Source of the DNA: Terrabacter sp. Ter38 | Lineage (GTDB): Bacteria > Actinomycetota > Actinomycetes > Actinomycetales > Dermatophilaceae | Length of the DNA stretch: 64,000 nucleotides | Reading direction: 5' to 3' | Assembly (NCBI RefSeq): GCF_024519435.1 | Contig: NZ_JALJRZ010000003.1 | Span: 1-64,000, forward strand | Part shown: positions 26,290 to 38,002 of the stretch, one piece after another | Numbering within the stretch: position 1 is the first letter of the stretch | Layout of the letters: every line of letters begins with the position of its first letter | The notes under the pieces: generated by a model | Told to the model about the DNA's origin: nothing | Databases searched by the model: none | The model's input: only the letters and a program-made list of their open reading frames with translations | Translations under genes and position numbers: made by a program

Positions 26290-26456
26290 GCCGGGCGAGA
26301 GGCATACGCCCGGCTGGAGGAGTGGCTCGGGCGGCTCGCGGCTGAGCCGCACGGCCCGCGTCCCCGGCGGCGACGGCACCCGGCCGCGTGCGGTTGAATG
26401 GACCCGCCCCGCACGACCCCGCGCAACACCCCCCGCAACGCACTTGAGGAGCCTTC

Positions 26457-27008
26457 GTGGACCACGAGCACATGGGAGATGACCTGGCCAAGGTCCTGCT
26501 CACCGAGGAGCAGATCCAGACCCGCCTCTCCGAGCTCGCCGCCGACATCTGGCGGGACTACGAGGGCAAGGAGTTCCTCCTCGTCGGCGTCCTCAAGGGT
26601 GCCGTCGTCGTCATGGCCGACCTCATGCGCGCCCTGCCCGGCACCGCGCCGATGGACTGGATGGCGGTCTCGTCCTACGGTTCCGGCACGAAGAGCTCGG
26701 GCGTCGTGCGCATCCTCAAGGACCTCGACACCGACATCAGCGGTCGCCACGTGCTCATCGTCGAGGACATCATCGACTCCGGCCTGACGCTCTCGTGGAT
26801 CAAGTCCAACCTCGAGTCGCGCAAGCCGGCCTCGGTCGAGATCTGCACGCTGCTGCGCAAGCCCGACGTCGTCAAGGTCGACATCCCGGTCAAGTACGTC
26901 GGCTTCGACATCCCCAACGAGTTCGTCGTCGGCTACGGCCTCGACTACGCAGAGAAGTACCGCAACCTGCGTTGTGTCGGCACCCTCGCCCCGCACGTCT
27001 ACGCCTGA
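26457..27008 (+). CDS. hpt: Hypoxanthine phosphoribosyltransferase
   Basis: This 183-residue purine-salvage enzyme makes IMP and GMP from hypoxanthine or guanine with PRPP. It has [16 protein letters not shown], the flexible-loop [11 protein letters not shown] and the PRPP loop [14 protein letters not shown], and ends with the usual [10 protein letters not shown]. The GTG at 26457 has GAGGAG upstream. It sits between tilS and a DUF1028 gene, with ftsH close by, in the conserved order. Confidence 0.95.
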   Translation: MDHEHMGDDLAKVLLTEEQIQTRLSELAADIWRDYEGKEFLLVGVLKGAVVVMADLMRALPGTAPMDWMAVSSYGSGTKSSGVVRILKDLDTDISGRHVLIVEDIIDSGLTLSWIKSNLESRKPASVEICTLLRKPDVVKVDIPVKYVGFDIPNEFVVGYGLDYAEKYRNLRCVGTLAPHVYA

Positions 27009-27023
27009 CCTCGGCGGCCTCCG

Positions 27024-27848
27024 GTGACCTTCTCGATCGTCGCCCGCCAGGGTGATGCCCACGGCATCGCGGTCGCGAGCAAGTTCCTCGCCGTCGGTGC
27101 GGTCGTCCCGGCCGCCCGTCTCGGGGTGGGCGCGGTCGCGACGCAGTCCTTCGCCCGCGTCGCGTACCTCGACGAGCTCCTCGGGCGCCTCGCTGCCGGC
27201 GAGCCCGCGGACGAGGCGCTGGCGGCCGCGACCGCGCTCGACGAGGGTCGCGAGACCCGTCAGGTCGGCATCGTCGGGCTCGGCACGGCCGCGACCTTCA
27301 CGGGTTCGGAGTGCAACGACTGGGCCGGCGGCGTCGCGCGCGACGACGGCGACACGGCATACGCCATCCAGGGCAACATCCTCACCGGTCCCGAGGTCGT
27401 CGAGGAGATGGAGCGCGCCTGGCACGAGACGGCAGGCCAGCCGCTCGCCGGGCGACTGCTCGCCGCGCTCGTGGCCGGCGACGCCGCCGGTGGCGACTCC
27501 CGTGGACGCCAGAGCGCAGCCCTGTATGCCGTCGAGCCGGGTTCCGGCTACGACGCGTGCGGGGTGCTCGCCGACCTGCGCGTCGACGACCACGTCGACC
27601 CGGTGAGCGAGCTCGGACGCCTGCTGTCTGACTGGGAGATGTACTTCGGCAAGCCCGAGGACGTCGCCCCGCTCGCGGGCGAGCTCGCCGACGAGGTGCG
27701 CGGAAGGCTGGCACGGGCCGGGTTCACCGACGCCGACGTCGCGACGGCCCTCGCCGACTGGGCCGGCAACGCGAACTACGAGGCGCGCCTGAGCCCCGAC
27801 GGCATCGACCGGCGGGTCCTCGAGGCCCTCCGCGCCGCGACCGACTGA
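27024..27848 (+). CDS. DUF1028 family protein, Ntn-hydrolase fold
   Basis: This 274-residue protein begins MTFSIVARQGDAHGIAVASK and carries GAVATQSFARVAYLDELL and the middle segment YAIQGNILTGPEVVEEM, all typical of DUF1028. The fold is predicted as an N-terminal nucleophile hydrolase; the biochemical role is unknown. It begins 15 nt after hpt, so it is probably in that operon. It is an insertion relative to the most common order, where ftsH follows hpt directly. Confidence 0.8.
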   Translation: MTFSIVARQGDAHGIAVASKFLAVGAVVPAARLGVGAVATQSFARVAYLDELLGRLAAGEPADEALAAATALDEGRETRQVGIVGLGTAATFTGSECNDWAGGVARDDGDTAYAIQGNILTGPEVVEEMERAWHETAGQPLAGRLLAALVAGDAAGGDSRGRQSAALYAVEPGSGYDACGVLADLRVDDHVDPVSELGRLLSDWEMYFGKPEDVAPLAGELADEVRGRLARAGFTDADVATALADWAGNANYEARLSPDGIDRRVLEALRAATD

Positions 27849-28156
27849 CCCGCACCCCCGGCGCCGCGGTCCCCGAACTGGCGGGTGGTGAGGTGTCCGG
27901 GAGCTGTGGTGGGCGCGGCGGCCCCACACTGGCGGTCCATGCGGGGGAGCGTGCGGCAACCGGTTCCGGGCCGGGAGCCCGGGCACACGGCATACGTCAT
28001 CGGCGTGCCCGCCCGGTCGGCACGCCGATCCGTGCGTGGGCTGGTTGGTCACCAGCCCGCCGCATGCGGAACACTGGTAGTCCCCCGGACGTTGTGCCGG
28101 TGGACTAACTCACCGGACGAGCAGGAGGACCGGGGCCCCACAGGCCCCGCACGTAC
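27849..28156 (+). other. ftsH upstream region
   Basis: This 308-bp gap holds no convincing gene. It contains one CGGCATAC octamer (27988), a perfect 9-bp hairpin CGGCGTGCC-N9-GGCACGCCG at 28001-28027 that may terminate the hpt operon, and the ftsH ribosome site with its hairpin spacer (28123-28149). The ftsH promoter is probably between 28030 and 28110, but I cannot place it with confidence. Confidence 0.5.
28123..28149 (+). promoter_or_regulatory. ftsH ribosome site followed by a hairpin spacer
   Basis: AGGAGGA at 28123-28129 is 27 nt from the ftsH ATG at 28157, too far for normal initiation. A perfect 7-bp stem with a 5-nt loop, CGGGGCC-CCACA-GGCCCCG, occupies 28131-28149. If folded, it leaves 1 nt plus 7 nt, an effective spacing of 8 nt. 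Confidence 0.55.
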
Positions 28157-30259
<2,103 letters not shown>

Positions 30260-30262
30260 CGG

Positions 30263-30835
30263 GTGTCGATCGACCAGCCGCGCGCCGAGGCGGCCGTCCG
30301 GGAGCTGCTCCTCGCCATCGGTGAGGACCCCGAACGCGAGGGCCTGCTCGACACCCCGGGCCGCGTGGCTCGGTCGTTCGCCGAGATCTACGCCGGGCTC
30401 GACATGACGGCGGCCGACGTGCTCGGCACGACGTTCGAGATCGACCACCAGGAGCTCGTCATCGTGCGGGACATCGAGCTCTACAGCACGTGCGAGCACC
30501 ACCTCGTGCCCTTCCACGGGGTGGCGCACGTCGGCTACATCCCGGGCAAGGACGGACGGGTCACCGGGCTGTCGAAGCTCGCGCGGCTCGTCGAGGTCTT
30601 CGCCCGGCGCCCGCAGGTGCAGGAGCGGCTCACGACCCAGATCGCCGACGCGCTCGTCGAGCACCTCGACGTGCAGGGCGTCATCGTCGTCGTCCAGGCG
30701 GAGCACCTCTGCATGTCGATGCGCGGCATCCGCAAGCCCGGCGCGAGCACCATCACCTCGGCGGTGCGCGGCCAGCTGCGCGACGCGGCCACTCGAGCAG
30801 AGGCCATGGCGCTCATGCTCGAGGGCAACAAGTGA
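30263..30835 (+). CDS. folE: GTP cyclohydrolase I
   Basis: This 190-residue enzyme catalyses the first step of folate synthesis, GTP to dihydroneopterin triphosphate. It shows [19 protein letters not shown], the zinc and active-site segment [17 protein letters not shown] and [13 protein letters not shown]. The GTG at 30263 is 3 nt after ftsH and gives a normal N-terminus, so it is probably co-transcribed with ftsH. It leads the folate gene set. Confidence 0.96.
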   Translation: MSIDQPRAEAAVRELLLAIGEDPEREGLLDTPGRVARSFAEIYAGLDMTAADVLGTTFEIDHQELVIVRDIELYSTCEHHLVPFHGVAHVGYIPGKDGRVTGLSKLARLVEVFARRPQVQERLTTQIADALVEHLDVQGVIVVVQAEHLCMSMRGIRKPGASTITSAVRGQLRDAATRAEAMALMLEGNK

Positions 30836-30881
30836 CCGACGGCCCGACACCCGAGCCACCGGCCGCGACACAATGGCGCCC

Positions 30882-31796
30882 ATGACCGTGCGCCGCCCCG
30901 ACCTCGACGCGACGTCCCTGCTCGGCGTGCGCGACCGCACGATCGTCATGGGTGTCGTCAACGTCACGCCCGACTCCTTCTCCGACGGCGGGCAGTGGTT
31001 CGAGCAGGACGCCGCCATCGCGCACGGTCGTGACGTGCTCGCGGCGGGCGCCGACATCGTCGACGTGGGTGGCGAGTCCACCCGCCCCGGCGCCGAACGC
31101 CCGTCGGTCGAGGAGGAGCTGCGCCGGGTCGTGCCGGTCGTGACCGCCCTCGCCGCCGACGGTGCCGTGGTCTCCGTCGACACGATGCGCGCCTCGGTCG
31201 CCCGAGCGGCCGTCGACGCCGGTGCCTCCATCGTCAACGACGTCTCGGGTGGCCTCGCCGACCCCGACATGGTCCCGTGGGTGGCGGCCAACCGCCTGCC
31301 CTACATCGCGATGCACTGGCGAGGGCACAGCACCGAGATGCAGTCGCGAGCCGCCTACGACGACGTCGTCGAGGACGTCCTGCGCGAGCTGGCGGAGCGG
31401 CGCGACGCCCTCCTCGACGGTGGCATCGACGAGGAGCACCTCGTCCTCGACCCGGGCCTCGGCTTCGCCAAGAACTCCGACCACAACTGGACCCTCATGG
31501 CCGCGCTCCCCGCGCTGCACGACCTCGGCCAGCCCATCCTGCTCGGTGCCTCGCGCAAGACCTTCCTCGGACGGCTGGGCCGCGACGAGGGTGAGGCCCC
31601 TCGGCCCGCGGCCGAGCGTGACATCGAGACGACGGCCACGTCGGTCATGGCCGCCATGGCGGGGCTCTGGTGCGTCCGCGTCCACGACGTGGCTTCCACG
31701 GTGCGCGCGCTGACCGTCGTCCAGGCTGCGCTCGAGCACGCCCCCGACGACCCCGACGTCCACGACCCTGCAGACCCGGAGGGCCTCCACCGATGA
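30882..31796 (+). CDS. folP: Dihydropteroate synthase
   Basis: This 304-residue TIM-barrel enzyme condenses p-aminobenzoate with dihydropterin pyrophosphate and is the sulfonamide target. Diagnostic are MGVVNVTPDSFSDGG, DVGGESTRPGA and LDPGLGFAKNSDHNW. The ATG at 30882 follows CACAAT by 7 nt, a leaderless layout; an ATG at 30873 is the alternative. So folP may have its own promoter even though folE is just upstream. Its stop overlaps the folB-folK start (ATGA). Confidence 0.95.
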   Translation: MTVRRPDLDATSLLGVRDRTIVMGVVNVTPDSFSDGGQWFEQDAAIAHGRDVLAAGADIVDVGGESTRPGAERPSVEEELRRVVPVVTALAADGAVVSVDTMRASVARAAVDAGASIVNDVSGGLADPDMVPWVAANRLPYIAMHWRGHSTEMQSRAAYDDVVEDVLRELAERRDALLDGGIDEEHLVLDPGLGFAKNSDHNWTLMAALPALHDLGQPILLGASRKTFLGRLGRDEGEAPRPAAERDIETTATSVMAAMAGLWCVRVHDVASTVRALTVVQAALEHAPDDPDVHDPADPEGLHR

Positions 31797-32680
31797 CCGA
31801 CCGCATCGTCCTGGAGGGCGTCTCCGCGCGCGGCACCCACGGCGTGCTGGACGTCGAGAAGCGCGACGGGCAGACCTTCCTCGTCGACGTCACCATGACG
31901 CTCGACCTCGAGCCGGCCGGCCGCACCGACGCCCTCGCCGCCACCGTCAACTACGCCGCGGTGGCGAGCGACGTCGTGGCCCGCATCACGGGCCCCTCCT
32001 TCGACCTCATCGAGCGCCTCGCGGAGGTCATCGCAGACGACGTGCTGCGCTACGACCTCGTCGATGCCGTCGAGGTCGTCGTGCACAAGCCCGAGGCGCC
32101 GGTGGGGCACCCGTTCACCGACGTCCAGGTGCAGGTCTCACGCAGCAACGCCGCCCATGTCGTCATCGCGCTCGGTACCAACCTCGGCGACCGCGGCCAG
32201 ACGCTGACCGACGCCGTGGCGGCCCTCACCGCGCTGCCGGGGCTGACCCTCACGGGCGTGTCCGACATCGTCGCCACCGACCCGGTCGGTGGGCCCGAGC
32301 AGCCGGAGTACCTCAACGCCGTGGTCGTCGGCCGCTCCCTTCTGCACCCCACCGACCTGCTCGCGGAGCTGCACCGGATCGAGGCCGACCACGGTCGCAC
32401 GCGCGAGGTGCGTTGGGGCGCAAGGACGCTCGACCTCGACCTCATCCAGTACGGCCACCCCGGCGGCCACCGCGAGGTCACGAGCGACGACAAGCGCCTC
32501 ACGTTGCCACACCCCCGTGCCCACGAACGGGCGTTCGTGCTCGTGCCGTGGCTCGACGCCGACCCGCGAGCCACGCTGCGCATGGGTGAGGGCGCTCACG
32601 GCATCCGACCGGTGGCCGACCTGGTGGCCGACCTCGACCGATCGGGCGTGCGTCCCGGTCCCCGATGGGAGCAGCAGTGA
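31793..32680 (+). CDS. folBK: FolB-FolK fusion: dihydroneopterin aldolase / HPPK
   Basis: This 295-residue single reading frame carries two folate enzymes. Residues 1-118 are dihydroneopterin aldolase (RIVLEGVSARGTHGVLDVEK, then ATVNYAAVASDV). Residues 121-295 are 6-hydroxymethyl-dihydropterin pyrophosphokinase (VVIALGTNLGDRGQTL, the catalytic WGARTLDLDLI, LPHPRAHERAFVLVPW). In many relatives these are two adjacent genes. The ATG at 31793 overlaps the folP stop, and the fusion's own stop overlaps the next gene (GTGA). Confidence 0.94.
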   Translation: MTDRIVLEGVSARGTHGVLDVEKRDGQTFLVDVTMTLDLEPAGRTDALAATVNYAAVASDVVARITGPSFDLIERLAEVIADDVLRYDLVDAVEVVVHKPEAPVGHPFTDVQVQVSRSNAAHVVIALGTNLGDRGQTLTDAVAALTALPGLTLTGVSDIVATDPVGGPEQPEYLNAVVVGRSLLHPTDLLAELHRIEADHGRTREVRWGARTLDLDLIQYGHPGGHREVTSDDKRLTLPHPRAHERAFVLVPWLDADPRATLRMGEGAHGIRPVADLVADLDRSGVRPGPRWEQQ

Positions 32681-33168
32681 GACCACACTCCGGCATCCGC
32701 GTCACGACCCTCGTGCTCGCGGGACTCGCCATGACCGTGGTCGCGTGGCTCGCGCTGCGCTGGATGACGTCCGGCGGCAGCGCCGTGCCCGAGCCCGGCT
32801 GGGTCGGCGCCGCCGCGATGCTCTTCCTCACCGGTGGCCTCGTCCTCGCCGGCCGGCAGGTGCGCAAGGTCCGCGACGGCGTGCCCAACCCCGCCGTCAC
32901 GCCGCTCCGCGCGGCCCGCACGCTCGTGCTCGGACAGGCCGGGGCGCTCACGGGCTCGGTGCTCGTCGGCTGGTACCTCGCCAACGCCCTCGTCCTGCTG
33001 CCCGACGCCGACGTCGACGCCCAGCGCGGGCGCATCCTGCCGTTCGTGCTGCACGCCGTCGTCGCACTGCTCCTCGCCGTCGCCGGCATGGTCGTCCAGA
33101 ACTGGTGCCGCCTCCGGCCGCGAGACGACGAGGACGAGGACGAGCGCGAGGCGGACACCCGCCGCTGA
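32677..33168 (+). CDS. DUF3180 membrane protein
   Basis: This 163-residue protein with four predicted membrane helices ends in a very acidic cytosolic tail (RDDEDEDEREADTRR). DUF3180 proteins follow the folate genes in many actinobacteria and their role is unknown. The GTG at 32677 overlaps the stop of the folB-folK fusion, so it is translationally coupled and is the last member of the folate operon. Confidence 0.82.
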   Translation: MRPHSGIRVTTLVLAGLAMTVVAWLALRWMTSGGSAVPEPGWVGAAAMLFLTGGLVLAGRQVRKVRDGVPNPAVTPLRAARTLVLGQAGALTGSVLVGWYLANALVLLPDADVDAQRGRILPFVLHAVVALLLAVAGMVVQNWCRLRPRDDEDEDEREADTRR

Positions 33169-33238
33169 CGCGTGACGCGTGCCGGATCATGTCGGGTTTC
33201 GATGCAACGATCGGCGTCCCCGTGCTGTCATCACAGGT

Positions 33239-34252
33239 ATGACGTCACGGGGTTCTCGTCGCGCGATATCGAGGATGGGCATGTTCGCCCTGGGGCTCGT
33301 GCTGCTGACGGGGTGCGGCTCGGCCGACGCTCCGGGTCGCGAGGACGGTCGCGTCGCCACCAGCGTGCCGGCACACGATGCCACGACTTCGGCACCGGTG
33401 CCAGCCCTGCCGAGCCCGGACCCCGGCATGCTGCCCGTCCGTGCTCCGTCGGCCGAGTTCGCCGAGCGCGCAAGGGTGGTCGCCCACGCCGTACGCCGCG
33501 CAGGCCCGCCGCCGGTCCCCACCCAACCCGTGCTCCTGTCGAGCTGGGCGCTCGTCGAGGGCTTCGACACGGGCGAGCAGAAGGTCGCGTGGACCTACGG
33601 GCACGTCACGCTCGCGCCGGCCGTCGACCAGGCCGTCGCCGGCTCCGGGACCCTCCGGATGCCCGACGGCTCGTCTCGACCGGTCGCCCTCGTCGGAGTC
33701 CGCCCGGCCCTGGACCGTGCTCTCGAGGGTGCCCTGAGCACGCCCAGGGACTGTGACGGCGTCCCCGCCGCGCTGTGCCGGCTCGTCGTGTCCGAGGCGG
33801 TACTGGTCGAGGCCGCGGTGCGCACGGGCGGAGGAGACGCGACCGTGCCGGTCTGGCGCCTCACCGTCGACGGCCTCGCTCACCCCCTCTCGGTGATCGC
33901 CGTCGCCGACGGGGTGTTCGCGCAGCCTCAGCACCTGGGGCCGCTGCCCGGGCTGCCCGACGCGCCGCCCGAGTTTCACGGCGCGGACTCGCTCAGGCGC
34001 GTCGAGGGCACGACCATCGACGTCGGCATCGGCGGGGGAGGCTGCGACTCGGGTCTCGTCGCACACGTCGTCGAGCTCGACGACATGGTGGTCGTCGGCG
34101 GCACGACGCCGCCGCCGCCGAAGGACACGGCCTGCACCCTCGACTACGCGTCGCGCCCCGCGCGGCTGCACCTGGCGCAGCCGCTCGGCACGCGGCCGGT
34201 CATCGACATCGCGTCGGGCAGGCCGCGGGTGCTCGGGGTGCCGCCCTTCTGA
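33239..34252 (+). CDS. Predicted lipoprotein of unknown function
   Basis: This 337-residue secreted protein has a basic N-terminus, a hydrophobic segment and the lipobox LLTGC (about residue 22), so it is probably anchored at the outer face of the membrane. A disordered Ser/Thr/Ala/Pro stretch follows, then a folded part with four or more cysteines that could form disulfides (DCDGVPAALCRLV, GGGGCDSGL, TACTLDY). No family is recognised. The ATG at 33239 gives the best signal peptide. It stands between the folate operon and the reverse-strand nuoD pair. Confidence 0.65.
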   Translation: MTSRGSRRAISRMGMFALGLVLLTGCGSADAPGREDGRVATSVPAHDATTSAPVPALPSPDPGMLPVRAPSAEFAERARVVAHAVRRAGPPPVPTQPVLLSSWALVEGFDTGEQKVAWTYGHVTLAPAVDQAVAGSGTLRMPDGSSRPVALVGVRPALDRALEGALSTPRDCDGVPAALCRLVVSEAVLVEAAVRTGGGDATVPVWRLTVDGLAHPLSVIAVADGVFAQPQHLGPLPGLPDAPPEFHGADSLRRVEGTTIDVGIGGGGCDSGLVAHVVELDDMVVVGGTTPPPPKDTACTLDYASRPARLHLAQPLGTRPVIDIASGRPRVLGVPPF

Positions 34253-34270
34253 CGGGTCGGCAGGCGGGAC

Positions 34271-34513
34271 TCAGGTGGTGCCGGCGACGGTGATCGTCGA
34301 GGTGGGTGCCGGCGTCGTGGTCGACACCGACGGCGGCTTGGGCGGCCCGTCCGGTGTCGTCGTCCGGACGGGCCACGGCGGCGGGATCGTGTCGACCGTG
34401 TCCTCGTCGGAGCAGGCTGCCGCGAGCGTCACCGTCGCGGTGATGACGGTGACGGCGGCGGCGCGGAGGACCGTGGCGCGCGAGACCCGGGCGGACGGCA
34501 TACGACCCCTCAC
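34271..34513 (-). CDS. Small Pro/Thr-rich lipoprotein
   Basis: This 80-residue protein has an N-terminal hydrophobic segment ending in the lipobox LAAAC (about residue 31), followed by an acidic patch and a Pro/Thr-rich tail without a domain. The GTG at 34513 overlaps the nuoD stop (GTGA), suggesting coupling; an in-frame ATG at 34501, which sits inside a GTATGCCG octamer, is the alternative. Function unknown. Confidence 0.55.
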   Translation of the reverse strand: MRGRMPSARVSRATVLRAAAVTVITATVTLAAACSDEDTVDTIPPPWPVRTTTPDGPPKPPSVSTTTPAPTSTITVAGTT

Positions 34514-35697
34514 TTGTCGATGTCGCCGACGACGAAGAACATCGAGCCGAGGATCGCGACCATGTCGGCGATGAGCTGGCCGGGCAGCATCTCGCTCAGC
34601 ACCGACACGTTGTTGAACGACGCCGACCGCAGCTTGAGGCGCCACGGGGTCTTCTCGCCGCGGGAGACGAGGTAGTAGCCGTTGAAGCCGAGGGGGTTCT
34701 CGGTCGCGCTGTAGATCTCGCCCTCGGGCACCTTGAGCACCTTGGGCAGCTTGACGTTGATCGGCCCCTGCGGCAGCTGCACGAGCCGGTCGAGGCAGGC
34801 CTGCGCGAGGTCGAGCGAGACGTGTACCTGCTCGAGCAGCACCTCGAGGCGCGACAGGCAGTCACCGGCCGTGCGGGTCACGACGCGGCCCGGGCCCTTG
34901 TCGCCGAAGAGCTCGCCGTAGGCAAGGTAGGGCGCGTCCCGGCGCAGGTCGACGTCGAGGCCGCTGGCCCGCGCGATGGGTCCCGAGACGCCGTAGGCCT
35001 GGACGGTCGACAGCGGTAGCACGCCGACCCCGCGGGTGCGGGCCTCGAGGATCTCGTTGCCGACGATGAGCCGCTCGAGGTCGGGAAGCCGCTTGCGCAC
35101 GTTGGCGATCGCCTTGTCGACACGGCCCATCCAGCCGGCCGGGAGGTCCTCCTTGAGGCCGCCGACGCGGTTGAACATGTAGTGCATGCGTCCGCCCGAG
35201 ACCTCCTCCATCACGGCCTGGAGCTCCTCGCGCTCGCGGAACGCGTGGAAGACGGGCGTGATGGCGCCGAGCTCGAGCGGGTAGGAGCCGAGGAACATCA
35301 GGTGGTTGAGCACACGGTTGAGCTCGGCGAGGGCGGTGCGCGCCCAGACGGCCCGTTCCGGCACCTCCATACCGAGCATCTGCTCGACGCCGAGCACCAC
35401 GCCGAGCTCGTTGGAGAAGGCGCTGAGCCAGTCATGACGGTTGGCGAGCACGAGGATCTGGCGGTAGTCGCGGACCTCGAAGAGCTTCTCGGCGCCCCGG
35501 TGCATGTAGCCGACGATCGGCTCGGCGCTGATGATCCGCTCGCCGTCGACGACGATGCGCAGCCGCAGCACGCCGTGCGTGGCCGGGTGCTGCGGCCCGA
35601 TGTTGAGCACCATGTCGGCGGTCGCGAGCCCGCCCGCACCGATGCCGACGGTCAGGGCCTGACGCCGGGGCGGCGACGAGGCGGTGGTCTCCGTCAT
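34510..35697 (-). CDS. nuoD: Orphan NADH-quinone oxidoreductase subunit D
   Basis: This 395-residue protein is homologous to the 49-kDa (NDUFS2/NuoD) subunit of respiratory complex I, which lines the quinone pocket. It shows [35 protein letters not shown] and the C-terminal [19 protein letters not shown]. No other nuo gene is near, so it is a stand-alone paralogue of the sort found in many actinobacteria beside folate and pantothenate genes. Whether it joins complex I or forms another complex is not known. A NDUFAF7-like methyltransferase gene lies 2.3 kb away on the same strand. Confidence 0.9.
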   Translation of the reverse strand: MTETTASSPPRRQALTVGIGAGGLATADMVLNIGPQHPATHGVLRLRIVVDGERIISAEPIVGYMHRGAEKLFEVRDYRQILVLANRHDWLSAFSNELGVVLGVEQMLGMEVPERAVWARTALAELNRVLNHLMFLGSYPLELGAITPVFHAFREREELQAVMEEVSGGRMHYMFNRVGGLKEDLPAGWMGRVDKAIANVRKRLPDLERLIVGNEILEARTRGVGVLPLSTVQAYGVSGPIARASGLDVDLRRDAPYLAYGELFGDKGPGRVVTRTAGDCLSRLEVLLEQVHVSLDLAQACLDRLVQLPQGPINVKLPKVLKVPEGEIYSATENPLGFNGYYLVSRGEKTPWRLKLRSASFNNVSVLSEMLPGQLIADMVAILGSMFFVVGDIDK

Positions 35698-35779
35698 GGG
35701 CCCGAGCCTACGGCCCCTGCGGAGGGCGTATGCCGTGTGGCCCCTCCCCGGGGCACTCCCGGTCGGGCAGAGTGTGGGG

Positions 35780-37021
35780 GTGACCGACGTGCTCGACCTG
35801 CGCGACCCCGCCTTCGTGGCCGAGCCCTACGGGGCCCTCGCCGCCGCCCGTGAGCAGGCGCCCGTCCTGTGGCACGAGGGTCTGGGCCTCTGGGTGACGA
35901 CGACGCACGCTGCGGCCAACGACGTGCTGCGTGACCGCAGGCTCGGGCGGATCCTGCGGCCGCGCTCCGAGGGTGACGACGCGTGGACGACGTTCGACTG
36001 GTTGCACGCCGACTCGATCCTCGACTCGGAGCCACCGAAGCACACGCGGCTGCGGCGTCTCGTGGCCGGTGCCTTCGCCCGAGGGCATGTCACGCGCCTG
36101 CGCCCGCGCGTCGAGGAGATCGCGGCCGGGCTGCTCGACGAGGTCGAGCGGGTCCTCGACCGGGACGGCCGGGTCGACGTGATCGCCGCCTACGCCGAAC
36201 CGCTGCCCGTCCTCGTCATCTGCGAGCTGCTCGGTGCGCCGACCGCTGACTGGAAGGTGCTTCGGGACTGGTCCCAGGCCATCGTCAGGATGTACGAGGT
36301 CGACCCCGATGCCGAGTCCCAGCACGACGCGCAGCGCGCATGTGACGAGTTCGCTTCGTACGTCGAGGCACTCGCGGCAGAACGGGCGTCCGCACCGGGC
36401 GACGACTTGCTGACCTCCCTCGTCCAGGAAAGGGACGGCGGCGACCGCCTCTCGCCGCGCGAGCTCGTCGCGACCGTCGTGCTGCTGCTCAACGCCGGGC
36501 ACGAGGCGAGCGTCAACGGTTTCGGCAACGGGCTGGCGTCGCTGCTTGCCGACGCGGGGGAGCGGGACGCCGTGCACGACCGCCTCGACGACCCGACCGC
36601 CGTCGAGCGACTCGTCGAGGAGATGCTCCGGCACGACTCACCGCTGCACCTCTTCGAGCGCACCGCCGCGGCCGACGTCGAGCTCCATGGAGTGGCGGTC
36701 CGGGCGGGCCAGAAGGTGGCGGCGCTGCTCGGCGCCGCCAACCGCGACCCGGCCGTCTTCGCCGACCCCGACCGCTTCGACGCATCGCGCGAGCCCAACC
36801 CGCACCTGGCGTTCGGCGCCGGCATCCACTTCTGCCTCGGGGCGCCCCTGGCCCGGATGGAGCTGCAGATCTCGGTCCGGGCCCTCCTCGAGCGGCTGGG
36901 GCCGATCGAGGTCGTCGAGGCGGTGCGGCGACCGACGTTCGTGCTGCGCGGCTACGAGCACCTCGTCGTCCGGCAACGCCCCACGGACGGACCCGACGGA
37001 GGAGGGTGGAGCGATGAGTGA
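35780..37021 (+). CDS. Cytochrome P450
   Basis: This 413-residue soluble class I P450 monooxygenase has the I-helix [16 protein letters not shown] (about residue 236; the usual acid-alcohol pair appears as E-A-S), an ExxR-containing K-helix region and the haem-binding loop [17 protein letters not shown] with the axial cysteine. The substrate is unknown. The GTG at 35780 lies 6 nt after CAGAGT, a probable leaderless start. The stop overlaps the VOC-protein gene by 8 bp, so they are one operon. No ferredoxin gene is adjacent. Confidence 0.9.
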   Translation: MTDVLDLRDPAFVAEPYGALAAAREQAPVLWHEGLGLWVTTTHAAANDVLRDRRLGRILRPRSEGDDAWTTFDWLHADSILDSEPPKHTRLRRLVAGAFARGHVTRLRPRVEEIAAGLLDEVERVLDRDGRVDVIAAYAEPLPVLVICELLGAPTADWKVLRDWSQAIVRMYEVDPDAESQHDAQRACDEFASYVEALAAERASAPGDDLLTSLVQERDGGDRLSPRELVATVVLLLNAGHEASVNGFGNGLASLLADAGERDAVHDRLDDPTAVERLVEEMLRHDSPLHLFERTAAADVELHGVAVRAGQKVAALLGAANRDPAVFADPDRFDASREPNPHLAFGAGIHFCLGAPLARMELQISVRALLERLGPIEVVEAVRRPTFVLRGYEHLVVRQRPTDGPDGGGWSDE

Positions 37022-37433
37022 GCTGACCCCCTACATCTGCGTGGCCGACTCGAGGGCTGCGATCGACTGGTACCGCGAGCACCTCGGGGCCGAGGTCACG
37101 TACGAGCCGATCGTCATGGACGACGGGCACGTCGGGCACTGCGAGCTGGCGGTCGACGGCGCGCGCTGGATGATGTCCGACGCGTTCGAGTCCGCCGGGG
37201 TCGCCCCGCCGGACCCCGGCCGCGGCAACGCCGTCACGCTGCACCTCACGGTGACCGACGTCGACGCCCTCTGCCGCCGGGTTCAGGACGCGGGAGCCAC
37301 CGTCGACCGGCCACCCGAGGACAACCCGCCGATCGGCCGGCTCGCCGTCTTCCACGACCCGTTCGGGCACCGCTGGTTCCTCAACCAGCCCCTTACCGAG
37401 CCGGCGCCGGAAGCGGGGCCGGAGCCCGACTGA
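37014..37433 (+). CDS. VOC/glyoxalase-like protein
   Basis: This 139-residue vicinal-oxygen-chelate protein of the PhnB type has an opening LTPYICVADSRAAIDWYREH, then LHLTVTDVDALCRRVQDAGA and the final DPFGHRWFL. The metal ligands usual in glyoxalase I are not all evident, so a binding role is possible. The ATG at 37014 lies inside the end of the P450 gene and has GGAGGGTGGAG before it. Coupling to the P450 suggests handling of the P450 substrate or product. Confidence 0.82.
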   Translation: MSELTPYICVADSRAAIDWYREHLGAEVTYEPIVMDDGHVGHCELAVDGARWMMSDAFESAGVAPPDPGRGNAVTLHLTVTDVDALCRRVQDAGATVDRPPEDNPPIGRLAVFHDPFGHRWFLNQPLTEPAPEAGPEPD

Positions 37434-37448
37434 GCCGCTCGGACGGCG

Positions 37449-37997
37449 TCAGCTGCGCTCGGCCTCGCGGCCACGCAGCACGAGGATGCCACCCACCCCG
37501 AGCAGCACGACGGTGCCCACGATGGTGAGCAGGATCGGCACGAGGAGCGAGCCCTGGGCGTCGTCGGCGCCGGCGGTGGGCTTGACGTGCACGCTCGCTC
37601 CGGCCGTGGCGGTCGACCCGTCGAGCCCGATCGCCGCGTGGAAGGAGAACGTGCCGGTGACGGGGTGACCGTCGTCGGAGGTGACGCGGTAGGACACCGT
37701 GTAGTCGCCGCCGGGCGCGTTGGGCGCGAGGGCCTGCGTCACGTCGCGGCCCTCGATCGTCGGGGTGCCGGACGACACGGGCCCCGCCGGGCCGGTGACG
37801 ACGACCTGGGTGCCGATCTCGAGCGGGGCCTCCGAGAAGGTGAGCACCACGGTGCCCGGCAGCTGCGTGACGCTCGTGCCGTCGGCAGGGTTCGTGCGCT
37901 CGAGGACGTCGTGCGCGAAGGCGGTCGTCGGCACGGCGACGAGGAGTCCGAGGGTGAGGAGTCCGAGGGCGAGCAGCGCGGAGGCGAGACGACGCAT
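37449..37997 (-). CDS. CopC-domain copper-binding protein, membrane anchored
   Basis: This 182-residue secreted protein has a signal peptide (about residues 1-28, cleavage after TAFA), and the mature part begins HDVLERTNPADGTSV, placing the copper-binding histidine at the new N-terminus as in CopC and YcnJ. Next come LPGTVVLTFSEAPL and the conserved YRVTSDDGHPVTGTFSF. A C-terminal membrane helix (about 155-175) anchors it. The CopD channel often fused or adjacent to it is not present here. Confidence 0.85.
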   Translation of the reverse strand: MRRLASALLALGLLTLGLLVAVPTTAFAHDVLERTNPADGTSVTQLPGTVVLTFSEAPLEIGTQVVVTGPAGPVSSGTPTIEGRDVTQALAPNAPGGDYTVSYRVTSDDGHPVTGTFSFHAAIGLDGSTATAGASVHVKPTAGADDAQGSLLVPILLTIVGTVVLLGVGGILVLRGREAERS

Positions 37998-38002
37998 GCC
38001 GT

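Noticed and set aside
21769-26379. A 1,536-codon reverse-strand open frame
   Set aside because: Only its last 172 codons (ppa) are real; the rest is antisense to dacB, the DUF2342 gene and tilS and exists because GC-rich codons leave few stops.
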